Shown: positions 44,115 to 52,225 of the stretch, piece by piece | How the letters are laid out: every line of letters begins with the position of its first letter | How positions within the stretch are numbered: the stretch's first letter is position 1 | Assembly: GCA_900474095.1 (NCBI GenBank) | Contig: UCOA01000063.1 | Coordinates: 1 to 56,909, forward strand | Direction: 5' to 3' | Source: Hyphomicrobiales bacterium | GTDB lineage: Bacteria > Pseudomonadota > Alphaproteobacteria > Rhizobiales > Rhizobiaceae | DNA: 56,909 bases | Position numbers and translations under genes: made by a program | The notes under the pieces: generated by a model | Seen by the model: only the letters and a program-made list of their open reading frames with translations | Database searches by the model: none | Told to the model about the DNA's origin: nothing

Positions 44115-46829
44115 ATGGAAAACCGTCTCTCCCGATATATCTGGACCCATACGCGCGGTCAGCAGCTCTGGATTCTGCTGGTCGTCGCAGTCTCGATGGT
44201 TCCCTATTTCCTGTCGTTCGACCTGCCCAAGCAGATCGTCAACGGACCCATTCAGGGCCAGGGTTTCGATCAGCCGGGCGCCACCCAGACCTTTATGAAC
44301 ATGAGTTTCGACCTGCCCTGGCTCGGCATGGTCACGCTGTTTGACGGCATCGAACTGACGCGCATGCAGACGCTGTTCGCACTCAGCCTGGTGTTCCTGG
44401 GCTTGGTGATCGTCAACGGCCTCTTCAAATTCTACATCAACACCTACAAGGGCCGTCTTGGCGAACGGCTGCTGCGGCGCATCCGCTTCGAACTCGTCGA
44501 TCGCATCCTGCGTTTCCCGCCCAGCCAGTTCAAGCGGATGAAGGGGGCGGAAGTCTCCAGCATGGTGAAGGACGAGGTCGAGCCGCTGGGTGGCTTCACC
44601 GGCGACGCGTTCGTCCAGCCGGCGCTGCTCGGTGGGCAGGCGCTGACGGCGCTGTTCTTCATCTTCATGCAGAATGCCTGGCTCGGGCTGATCGCGGCCG
44701 TCATGGTCGGCATCCAGGCGGCCATCATTCCGCGCATGCGCCGGCGCCTGCTCGTGCTTGGCCGCGAACGCCAGCTCACCGCGCGCGAGCTGGCCGGCCG
44801 TGTGAGCGAAATCGTCGACGGCATCGGCACGATCCACGCCTATGACACCTCGAACTACGAGCGCGCCGACATCGCCTCGCGCCTCGGCCGCATCTTCAAG
44901 ATCCGCTACGACCTCTACCAGTGGAAATTCCTGGTCAAGTTCATCAACAACTTCCTCGCCCAGCTGACGCCGTTTCTGTTCTACTGTATCGGCGGTTATC
45001 TGGCGCTGCAGGGCCGTCTCGACATCGGCCAGCTGATCGCCGTGATCAGCGCCTACAAGGATCTGCCAGGCCCGCTGAAGGACCTGATCGACTGGGACCA
45101 GACCCGCCAGGACGTACAGGTGAAATATGTGCAGGTGGTCGAGCAGTTCAGCGTCGACCGCACGATCGATCCGTCCATTCAGGCAGCCGCCGCCGATGCC
45201 GGCCCGATGAAACATCCGCTGGCGGCGGTCAACCTGTCGCTCGCCGACGACAGCGGCGCCAAGCTTCTGGAGCGCGTTTCCGTGCAGATCCATCCCGGCG
45301 AGACGGTGGCGATCGTCGGCGGCGCTGCCGGCGGCGGCGACATGCTGGCCGAGGCCTTCGGCCGCCTGATCTGGCCCGAAACCGGCAAGGTCACGGCAGG
45401 CGGCGACGATCTGTTGGAGATGCCTGAATCCATCACCGGACGCGGCATTTCCTATGTCTCGGCGGATGCCTATTTCTTCTACGGCAGCCTGCGCGACAAC
45501 CTGCTCTACGGCCTCAAGCACGCGCCGCTGAAGGAAGCCGCCTATGAGGGCAGCCGTGCTGCCCATCGCAAATGGGAGATCAACGAAGCCCGGATGGCCG
45601 GAAACCCGGATTATGACGTCAACAGCGACTGGATCGACTATCAGGCCGCCGATGCGACCGACACGAACGATCTTTTCACGCCGGTCCTGTCGGTACTGGA
45701 TACCGTTCAGCTGTCGAAAGACATCCTCGATCTTGCCCTTCGCAGCACCGTGTCTCCGGACGATCATCCGGGCCTTGCGGAGGGCATCGTCGAGATGCGC
45801 CATGCCCTTCGCGATGAACTCGAGGAGGCTGGCCTAAGCAGCCTCGTCGTCTCGTTCGAGCCCGGCGCCTACAACACCGAGGCGACCGTCGGCGAGAACC
45901 TGTTGTTCGGCACGGCGACCGGTCCGGCCTTCATCGGCAAGGCGATCGGCAGGAACGCCTATTTCCGCTCTGTCGTCGGGCGCACCGGCCTCGACCGCAT
46001 CATGTTCGACATGGGTTACAGCATCGCCGAAAACGCGGTGGAACTGTTTGCCGACCTGCCGCCGGATCACCCCTTCTTCCAGCAGCTCACCTTCATGACG
46101 GCGGACGATATCCCGGAGTATCAACTGCTGCTGCAGAAGCTCAAAGGCAAGGGCTTCGACGCTGCCTCCGAGGATGAAAAGGGCGCCATCATTCGTCTTA
46201 GCTTCCGCTATATCGAGCCGCGGCATCGTTTCGGCCTCCTGACCGACGAACTGATGGCGAAGATCGTCGATGTCCGCCGCCAGTTCCATGACGGCTTGCC
46301 GGAGAATATGCGCGGCGATATCGAGCGCTACGACCCGGAACATTATCTGGAGTCCGCGAGCCTCATGGACAACATCCTGTTCGGCCGCATCAGCCACAAG
46401 CATTCCGACGGCTCAAAGCGCATCCGTTCCATCGTCAGCTCGCTCTTGAATTCGCTCGGCCTGTTGGAGAACGTGATCGATATCGGCCTGGACTTCAATG
46501 TCGGTGCCGGCGGCAAACGCTTGACCGCTGTGCAGAGGCAGAAGCTCAATCTGGCACGTGCGCTGGTGCGCCGTTCGGATTATTATATATTTAACCGCCC
46601 ATTGCCCGGCCTCGACCACCGCCTCCAGGACGAAATCGTCCGCGACGTGCTGAAGCTGGTGCGCCGGGACGGACGCGACCCGGCGGTGATCTGGGTGCTT
46701 TCGAATACCGCGCTGTCAAGCCTTTTCGACCGTGTCCTGGTCTTCGACCGGGGCACGCTCGTGGAGGACGGGACGCATGCCGCACTCGTTGAGAATAACG
46801 GTATCTTTAAGGAACTTGTGTCATCATAA
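44115..46829 (+). CDS. ABC exporter-like protein with degenerate, expanded nucleotide-binding domain
   Basis: A 904-residue protein. Residues 1-360 form a type I ABC exporter membrane domain with about six helices (for example LWILLVVAVSMVPYFLSF and ALTALFFIFMQNAWLGLIAAVM). The remainder is an ABC ATPase with an insert of about 300 residues, and every key motif is altered. Walker A is GGAAGGGDM (402-410; G408 replaces Lys). The Q-loop Gln is A450. The signature is LTAVQ (803-807). Walker B is YYIFNRPLPGLD (N827 and R828 replace Asp and Glu), and the switch His is N864. The motif D/E-N-(L/I)-L-(Y/F)-G recurs at 461-466, 594-599 and 752-757, hinting at internal duplication. ATP hydrolysis is unlikely; it may be a regulated scaffold or depend on a partner. 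Confidence 0.85.
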   Translation: MENRLSRYIWTHTRGQQLWILLVVAVSMVPYFLSFDLPKQIVNGPIQGQGFDQPGATQTFMNMSFDLPWLGMVTLFDGIELTRMQTLFALSLVFLGLVIVNGLFKFYINTYKGRLGERLLRRIRFELVDRILRFPPSQFKRMKGAEVSSMVKDEVEPLGGFTGDAFVQPALLGGQALTALFFIFMQNAWLGLIAAVMVGIQAAIIPRMRRRLLVLGRERQLTARELAGRVSEIVDGIGTIHAYDTSNYERADIASRLGRIFKIRYDLYQWKFLVKFINNFLAQLTPFLFYCIGGYLALQGRLDIGQLIAVISAYKDLPGPLKDLIDWDQTRQDVQVKYVQVVEQFSVDRTIDPSIQAAAADAGPMKHPLAAVNLSLADDSGAKLLERVSVQIHPGETVAIVGGAAGGGDMLAEAFGRLIWPETGKVTAGGDDLLEMPESITGRGISYVSADAYFFYGSLRDNLLYGLKHAPLKEAAYEGSRAAHRKWEINEARMAGNPDYDVNSDWIDYQAADATDTNDLFTPVLSVLDTVQLSKDILDLALRSTVSPDDHPGLAEGIVEMRHALRDELEEAGLSSLVVSFEPGAYNTEATVGENLLFGTATGPAFIGKAIGRNAYFRSVVGRTGLDRIMFDMGYSIAENAVELFADLPPDHPFFQQLTFMTADDIPEYQLLLQKLKGKGFDAASEDEKGAIIRLSFRYIEPRHRFGLLTDELMAKIVDVRRQFHDGLPENMRGDIERYDPEHYLESASLMDNILFGRISHKHSDGSKRIRSIVSSLLNSLGLLENVIDIGLDFNVGAGGKRLTAVQRQKLNLARALVRRSDYYIFNRPLPGLDHRLQDEIVRDVLKLVRRDGRDPAVIWVLSNTALSSLFDRVLVFDRGTLVEDGTHAALVENNGIFKELVSS

Positions 46830-46936
46830 TATCAAACGCAAAGTCCATGCGTGCGGTGCGGCGCAGGCACGGACATCCTCCTGACGGCACCGGTGAACAT
46901 CACCGGCGTCTGATCCCGGAAGGAAGAAAATGGGGA

Positions 46937-47410
46937 ATGGGCACGGACATGCTTCTGAAGGATGAAGTACAAATGCTGCGGCGCGTGCCGCTGTTTTCGA
47001 ATGTCGAGCCGGGAAAGCTGAAGCTACTCGCCTTCACATCCGACCGTGTCAGCTACGATGCCGGCGAAGCCATCTTCCATCAGGGCGACACCGGCGATGC
47101 TGCCTATGTCGTGCTTGCCGGCAAGGCAGATATCCTGGTCGACTCTTCGACCGGCCCGATCAAGATCGCCGAAGTCGAGACCAATTCCATCGTCGGCGAA
47201 ATCGCCATTCTCTGCGATGTCTCGCGAACGGCCACGGTGCAGACGACAACAGCGGTGGAAGCCCTGCGCATCCGCAAGGAACACTTCCTCAAACTCCTGA
47301 CCGATTTCCCCGAAATCACCATCGAGATCATGCGCGTGCTGGCCGATCGGCTGAGCCACACCACGAGCGAATTGTCCGAAGCGAGAAGCCGCGCGCGCAA
47401 GGCCGAGTAA
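46937..47410 (+). CDS. Stand-alone cyclic nucleotide-binding domain protein
   Basis: A 157-residue protein consisting almost entirely of one cNMP-binding (CAP-type) domain. The phosphate-binding cassette VGEIAILCDVSRTATV keeps E88 (ribose) and R97 (phosphate), so it should bind cAMP or cGMP. The C-terminal tail ADRLSHTTSELSEARSRARKAE is a short coiled helix. There is no DNA-binding helix-turn-helix, so it is not a CRP transcription factor. The start used is ATG 46937 with GGAAGGAAG about 10 bases upstream. It sits 107 bases after the exporter-like gene on the same strand, suggesting that it gates that protein or senses the cyclase product. Confidence 0.86.
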   Translation: MGTDMLLKDEVQMLRRVPLFSNVEPGKLKLLAFTSDRVSYDAGEAIFHQGDTGDAAYVVLAGKADILVDSSTGPIKIAEVETNSIVGEIAILCDVSRTATVQTTTAVEALRIRKEHFLKLLTDFPEITIEIMRVLADRLSHTTSELSEARSRARKAE

Positions 47411-47425
47411 GCTGAACGCCCAACC

Positions 47426-49234
47426 TCAACTGGTCCCCAGCCCTTCCAGTCGAAGATTCCCGATAGGGTCGCTTGAACCGATGACGCCGGTCGTCCGGTC
47501 GATACGGAAATTGCCTGACGGCAAACCGGACGCGCATTTCTCGAATATCCGGAAGATGAGGGCAAAACGCGCCTGCGCCGCGTTTGCAATCGCCCAAGTG
47601 CCTTCGGCATAAAGCCGGCCAACGGCCCGATAAAGCGCCATCCGCTCCGGCGTGATCCAGTCGAGAGCGAGATCGCTCCCCATGCGCAGCCGGTACCAGT
47701 CGGCCAGGAAGTCCATCGCGGAAATGCCGCGCAGCAACTGAGGTCTTGCACCAGCCGCTTTTAAACGGGCCGCGAGGCGGCCTTGCAGCACCCTGTCGTC
47801 GCGGGCCGCCGAAACTGCGCCAGCGGTGTCATCCGTCGCCACCGGCTTGTCCATCAGAGCCAGCGCGGCCAGATCGGCAAGATCGAGGCTGCGGACCAGC
47901 GCTGCAATGTCTATCGGCCATTCTCGCTTGAGAAAACGCCGTCCGACCAGATGGCCGAGATGCTCGAACAGGAAACCGCCATAGTCGCTAACCTCGAGCA
48001 TGCGGCCCGCATCCAGCCCGGACGGCACGATCTCGCGGTCGTAGGTCCGCCGCAGTTCCGGGTTTAATGGCATGGCCTCGATACCGACGGTCTCGATGTC
48101 GAGGTGATGTTCGCCGATCGTGATCACTTTGTAGGCGCCGGGAAAGGCAACGAGAGACGGCATCGCCACGTTGATCAGGAATCGGTCGCCGCTGCGGTAC
48201 CTTGCCGTGTCGTTGACATGCAGATGGCCGCTGAAATGCACATCGACGCCCGCCTTGATCAGTGCTTCGCCAACAGCCTCCACCGGAATGCGCTCGGACA
48301 TGCCCGTTCTGCCAAGCAAGGCAACCTCGTCGTCCAAGGTTCCATCGAGAGGATCGAGCACCGGATAGTGGGAGAAGGCCAGCAGCGTCTTGCCCAACCG
48401 ACGCGCGCGCGCCGAAACATCCTTCATCCAGCCGAGAATGAACGGTTTGTGCGTCAGCATGGCATTCCAGCCAGCGCTGGTGCTGTCGGCAAGATCCCCC
48501 GTCTCGTCCGGCACGATGCCATCGACCGGAACGAAGACATTGGCGTCGATCATCAACAGCCAGACACCGGGAAACGGCTCGATGAGATAGGACGCGTCCA
48601 TCAGCGACCGGGTGATTTTCCCATCCGGCGAGTGCACGTCGTAGAGCCGGGCTGCCGGATCGCCATCCGTGCCGAACGGCGTTTCCCAATGAAGGTCTTC
48701 GGGTTGCGGAAAAAACCCGAAATCCACCATGGCGGCGAGCCCGTCCGGATAACCCTGGCAATACATGTGCTCGCTGGCGATGATCGACCGGGCGCCGCGA
48801 TCGCGCACCTGCGGATCGCTGCTGACAACGCTGTAGCCGCCGTCCTCGTTCATGAACCGCTTGGCGCGGTGTCGGCCAGCCGCGCCGAAGATGTCGTGAT
48901 TGCCGACGGTGGCATAGAACCGCATGCCGTATTGCGCTGCGTAACCGTCCAGCACCCGTTTCACACCCTTGACGGTTTCCACCTGCCCGTCATCGGAATA
49001 ATCCCCGAGCAGAACGACATGCCGAATGCCGCTTTTCGCGATTTCATCGAGCGCGTGGTGAAGCGCAAAGTAGCTCTCGTTGAAGACCCGTGTCGACCGG
49101 GCGGTATCGGCGAGCAGCCTGAAGGTCAAGCGGCGGCCGCCCTGCACGATTCCGGGAAAGCCGTAATCGGCATAAGGATCATGAAAATGCGCATCGGCGA
49201 TGACGGCGATGCGCGGGTGCTCAGAGGGCCGCAT
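47426..49234 (-). CDS. Calcineurin-like metallophosphoesterase
   Basis: A 602-residue protein. Its first 370 residues form a metallophosphoesterase with all motifs: DAHFHD (D14, H16), GDYSDDG (D78), GNHD (N112, H113), FSHYPVLDP and GHLHVND (the last His pair). The remaining 230 residues form a helical C-terminal region (LVRSLDLADLAALALMDKPV ... WYRLRMGSDLALDWIT) that I do not recognise. It has no signal peptide. Such enzymes cleave phosphomono- or diesters; class III cyclic-nucleotide phosphodiesterases have this fold. It is convergent with the cNMP-binding gene (15-base gap) and divergent from the MBL gene, so a signalling link is possible but unproven. Confidence 0.85.
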   Translation of the reverse strand: MRPSEHPRIAVIADAHFHDPYADYGFPGIVQGGRRLTFRLLADTARSTRVFNESYFALHHALDEIAKSGIRHVVLLGDYSDDGQVETVKGVKRVLDGYAAQYGMRFYATVGNHDIFGAAGRHRAKRFMNEDGGYSVVSSDPQVRDRGARSIIASEHMYCQGYPDGLAAMVDFGFFPQPEDLHWETPFGTDGDPAARLYDVHSPDGKITRSLMDASYLIEPFPGVWLLMIDANVFVPVDGIVPDETGDLADSTSAGWNAMLTHKPFILGWMKDVSARARRLGKTLLAFSHYPVLDPLDGTLDDEVALLGRTGMSERIPVEAVGEALIKAGVDVHFSGHLHVNDTARYRSGDRFLINVAMPSLVAFPGAYKVITIGEHHLDIETVGIEAMPLNPELRRTYDREIVPSGLDAGRMLEVSDYGGFLFEHLGHLVGRRFLKREWPIDIAALVRSLDLADLAALALMDKPVATDDTAGAVSAARDDRVLQGRLAARLKAAGARPQLLRGISAMDFLADWYRLRMGSDLALDWITPERMALYRAVGRLYAEGTWAIANAAQARFALIFRIFEKCASGLPSGNFRIDRTTGVIGSSDPIGNLRLEGLGTS

Positions 49235-49360
49235 ACTGTCAGAGTTTCCGTCGGCAGGTTCAAACCGGATTCGTTTGCTTTCGTCTCTGCCACATATGGA
49301 AAGAAAAAGCGAATTGGTGTCTCGCTTAACCCCGGCAGTTTGGCTAACATGACTGAAATT

Positions 49361-49380
49361 AGGCTTGGTTAATCAAGCCT
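49361..49380. promoter_or_regulatory. 20-base near-perfect palindrome between metallophosphoesterase and MBL genes
   Basis: AGGCTTG (49361-49367), GTTAAT, then CAAGCCT (49374-49380); 18 of 20 positions are symmetric. It is centred in the 229-base divergent region (49235-49463) and is therefore more probably an operator than a terminator. It has no U tract. The region is otherwise AT-rich with no gene. Confidence 0.5.
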
Positions 49381-49463
49381 GCCATAAAAAGACGACCTTA
49401 AGAATTACGTGGGACAGTTGCAGACGGACAGTCGTTACGGCTAGCCGTGACTGAGGCGAGAGA

Positions 49464-50294
49464 GTGAACGAAAACGTGTTTCGGGTGCGGTTATGGGGAG
49501 TGCGCGGCAGTCTCCCGGTTTCGGGGGCCGACTTTCAACACTATGGCGGCAACACCATCTGCATCGAGATGCAATGCGGACCGCATAGATTGTTGTTCGA
49601 TGCCGGCTCCGGGCTGATGCCGGCGGGCCAGGCGCTCAAGGCCGCCGGCGTCTCCGATTTCAATCTGTTCTTCACCCACTGTCACTACGATCACATCATC
49701 GGCCTGCCTTATCTGCCGGCGCTGTTCGATCCGCATGCTTCGGTGACACTGTGGTCGGGACATCTGGCCGGGCGGATGTCCACGCGCCAGATGATCGGCG
49801 AATTCATGCGGCCGCCCTGGTTCCCGGTCGAACCGGACATCTGCCGCGCCGCCATCAATTGCCGCGATTTCCGCTCCGGCGACGTGCTGGCTCCCTATGA
49901 CGACGTTGCGATCAAGACCGGCAGTCTCAACCACCCCGGCGGCGCGATCGGTTACCGGGTGGAGTGGGGAGGCCGCGCGGTGGCGCTCGTCACGGATACG
50001 GAGCACCGGCCGGGAACGCTCGACCCGGCGGTGCTCGATCTCATCGATGGCGCCGATCTATTCCTTTATGACTGTATGTATACCGACGACGAGATGCCTC
50101 GCCATGTCGGCTACGGCCATTCCTCGTGGCAGCAGGCCATCCGCCTCGCCAAAGCAGCCCGCGCCAAGCGGGTTGCGTTCATCCACCACTCACCGCTTCG
50201 CACCGACAGCGAACTCGACGCCATCCAGCGGCTCGCTACGCAGGAATTCAAAGGCGCTTTCATGGCACGGGACGGCCAGGCGATCGACCTGTGA
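49464..50294 (+). CDS. MBL-fold metallo-hydrolase with GVRGS N-terminus
   Basis: A 276-residue MBL hydrolase starting at GTG 49464, with GAGGCGAGAGA upstream. The N-terminal VRLWGVRGSLPVSG and YGGNTICIE blocks define the RNase Z / phosphodiesterase-like branch, many members of which are associated with nucleotidyl cyclases. The zinc motif is THCHYDH (H72, H74, D76, H77), then SLNHPGGAIGYRVE, LVTDTEH and IHHSP. All ligands are present. Phosphodiester cleavage of a cyclic nucleotide is a reasonable guess given the cyclase at 31545 and the cNMP-binding protein at 46937. It is monocistronic and convergent with the deacetylase gene. Confidence 0.85.
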   Translation: MNENVFRVRLWGVRGSLPVSGADFQHYGGNTICIEMQCGPHRLLFDAGSGLMPAGQALKAAGVSDFNLFFTHCHYDHIIGLPYLPALFDPHASVTLWSGHLAGRMSTRQMIGEFMRPPWFPVEPDICRAAINCRDFRSGDVLAPYDDVAIKTGSLNHPGGAIGYRVEWGGRAVALVTDTEHRPGTLDPAVLDLIDGADLFLYDCMYTDDEMPRHVGYGHSSWQQAIRLAKAARAKRVAFIHHSPLRTDSELDAIQRLATQEFKGAFMARDGQAIDL

Positions 50295-50316
50295 ACGACG
50301 CGGGCCTCATTGCCGC

Positions 50317-51060
50317 TTACTGATCTCGCAGAACATCCGTGACGCGGCACCAGCGGCAGGCAGGGTGGCGCGCGGTGACGTCGAAAAGCGCGATCATGAA
50401 GTCCCAGACGGCTTCGTCGTGAACCAGATGATGGGTCAAAAGCCCCAGCGACCCACCGTGATCGAACATATGCCCGAGACGCGCAACGATTTCCCCGGCA
50501 AGCGCCATCCGGTCGCGTCCGCCGCGCGTGCCGTGCCAGTCCATGACGTCGACATGCGTGTTCACCACCCTCAAGACGGATGGCATTTCCGGGCCGTAGA
50601 CCGACAATGCTTCAAAACCGAGATCGGCGAGCCGCGGCACGAGCCCCGCGTCGATCCGGTTCCACGGCGGCACGAGCATGGGGACGAAACGGTTCGGGTG
50701 CAGGCCGGCGAGATGGCTGAAGCCCCGTTGCAACTCGTCGAGCACTTCGGAAGCCGGCCGATGGCAGCCGAGCTCCTGCTTCTTTTCGCCCGCGCCCGCA
50801 TAATTCACATGCGACCAGCCGTGGACGGCGACGCTGCAGGACGGCGCACGCGCCAGTCTCTGAGCGAGCGCCTCGCCGGTATAGGCGGGAATGACGGCAA
50901 GCGTCAGCGGCACGGAAAATGCGCCGGTGATCTCGAGCAACCGCTCCAGCGGCGTGCTCGGCTCAACCGCATCGTCATCCCGCAGCCAGCAGCGCGCGAC
51001 CTTGCCGGCCTGCTGCCATCGATCCAGTTCCTCGGTGATGACCCTGTCAAAATCGTCCAT
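50317..51060 (-). CDS. Polysaccharide deacetylase-like (NodB fold) protein
   Basis: A 247-residue protein of the NodB/carbohydrate esterase 4-like group, which removes N- or O-acetyl groups from sugars. Visible are the metal/catalytic Asp region WLRDDDAVEPS (D28-D30), the metal His pair HGWSH (H80, H84), PPWNRIDAGLV in place of the usual R-x-P-G, and a C-terminal LLTHHLVHD. No signal peptide is visible, so cytosolic action or a non-classical substrate is likely. ATG 51060 starts 1 base after the GT4 stop; it must be coupled to it. The pair suggests that a glycosylated, acetylated product is trimmed. Confidence 0.8.
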   Translation of the reverse strand: MDDFDRVITEELDRWQQAGKVARCWLRDDDAVEPSTPLERLLEITGAFSVPLTLAVIPAYTGEALAQRLARAPSCSVAVHGWSHVNYAGAGEKKQELGCHRPASEVLDELQRGFSHLAGLHPNRFVPMLVPPWNRIDAGLVPRLADLGFEALSVYGPEMPSVLRVVNTHVDVMDWHGTRGGRDRMALAGEIVARLGHMFDHGGSLGLLTHHLVHDEAVWDFMIALFDVTARHPACRWCRVTDVLRDQ

Positions 51061-51061
51061 G

Positions 51062-52156
51062 TTATTCCGCTCGCTTGAGATGCCGATCGAGGATCGCGCC
51101 CAGCTGCCCGGCGGCCCGATCGAGCGAACGCTCCTCGCCGGCGAAGATCCGTGCGGCGTCGGCAAGGGCATGCCGCTCCTCGTTCTGCGTCAACATCCGT
51201 TCGATCGCTTTCGCATAGGCATCGACATCGTCGGGCGGCGTCAAAAGGCCGGTGCGGCCGTCGATAACCACTTCCGGCACCCCGGCAATCGCCTGTGCCA
51301 CAACCGGCAGGCCCGCCGCCTGCGCTTCGAGATAGGCGAGACCATAGGCCTCGCCGCAGCCGGGCCACACATAGAGCGCGCTCTTCGACAGGAGATCGGC
51401 AATCTCGCCAGCCGTCTTCTGCCCGTGCCAGACGATACGCCCTTGATCGAAGCCTGCAAAAAGCGCCCTCACCTCGTCCGCGCGCGCACCATCGCCGACG
51501 ATCGATAGTCGCCAGGACAGATGCGTCAGCCGCGAGAGCGCATCCGCCAGCATGACGTAGCTCTGCATCTTGTCGCCGGACCGCATCATTGCCACCGTGA
51601 TCAGCCGGCCGGGCTCCGGCTCGGGTTGCTTCACAAGCAACAGGGAGGGATCGATGAAGGGTGGCAGCAAGGCCAGCCGCGCATCCACTGCAACTACGGC
51701 AAGGCCTTCCAGATCGCGGCGCGTCAGGCAGATATTCACCGAAGCCAGTTTCACCGACTTGAGTACGTTCGCTTGCATCTCCGCCCACAGGCCGGCGTTG
51801 CGCCGGGCGGAATAGGACGCTTCCGCAGTCACGTAGCCCAAGCCGAAATCGCGGGCGAGCGACGGCCCTATAAGGTCAGGCGCCTTGTAATACGGGTGGT
51901 AGCAGAACCAGGCGTCGGGCGGACCGGTGTCTTGCCAGAGCGCCGAAAGCCGCGCTGTTTCTGCCTCGGCCAACGCCGATAGCGCCGCGACAGCAGAGGC
52001 CGAGGCTTCCGGCATGAAAGCCCGCAACTCGGAAGCGATCGTCACCTGATGCCCCGCCCGCTCCAGCGCCGCCATCAGAAGACGCGCCATCAACCGGTCA
52101 CCGGAGGGAACGGGATGGTTGGGAGATTTCAGCGGACAATAAAAGGCGATCTTCAT
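51062..52156 (-). CDS. Glycosyltransferase family 4
   Basis: A 364-residue GT4 enzyme, MKIAFYCPLKSPNHPVPSGDRLMARLLMAALERAGHQV. A short donor region has VAMMRSGDKMQSYVMLADAL, WHGQKTAGEIADLLSKSALYVWPGCGEAYGLAYLEAQAAGLPVVAQAIAG with the Glu-x7-Glu motif, and VIDGRTGLLTPPDD. The acceptor half is poorly conserved. Its start is the ATG at 52156, 69 bases after the neighbouring sugar-transport operon. It is followed by the deacetylase-like gene. The minus-strand pair may act with the plus-strand glycosyltransferases at 39-43 kb, but they are 8 kb apart. Confidence 0.88.
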   Translation of the reverse strand: MKIAFYCPLKSPNHPVPSGDRLMARLLMAALERAGHQVTIASELRAFMPEASASAVAALSALAEAETARLSALWQDTGPPDAWFCYHPYYKAPDLIGPSLARDFGLGYVTAEASYSARRNAGLWAEMQANVLKSVKLASVNICLTRRDLEGLAVVAVDARLALLPPFIDPSLLLVKQPEPEPGRLITVAMMRSGDKMQSYVMLADALSRLTHLSWRLSIVGDGARADEVRALFAGFDQGRIVWHGQKTAGEIADLLSKSALYVWPGCGEAYGLAYLEAQAAGLPVVAQAIAGVPEVVIDGRTGLLTPPDDVDAYAKAIERMLTQNEERHALADAARIFAGEERSLDRAAGQLGAILDRHLKRAE

Positions 52157-52162
52157 TGCGAT

Positions 52163-52186
52163 GCGGTTTTAGAACATCCAAACCGC
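52163..52186 (-). terminator. Hairpin after the sugar-kinase operon
   Basis: GCGGTTT, a 10-base loop, then AAACCGC, between the ATPase stop (52226) and the GT4 start (52156). It is placed as a terminator for the upstream minus-strand operon. No U tract follows, so its strength is doubtful. Confidence 0.35.
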
Positions 52187-52225
52187 GATGGGAACGGCTC
52201 CCGTATTGGTTTCGCCCCGAAACGC

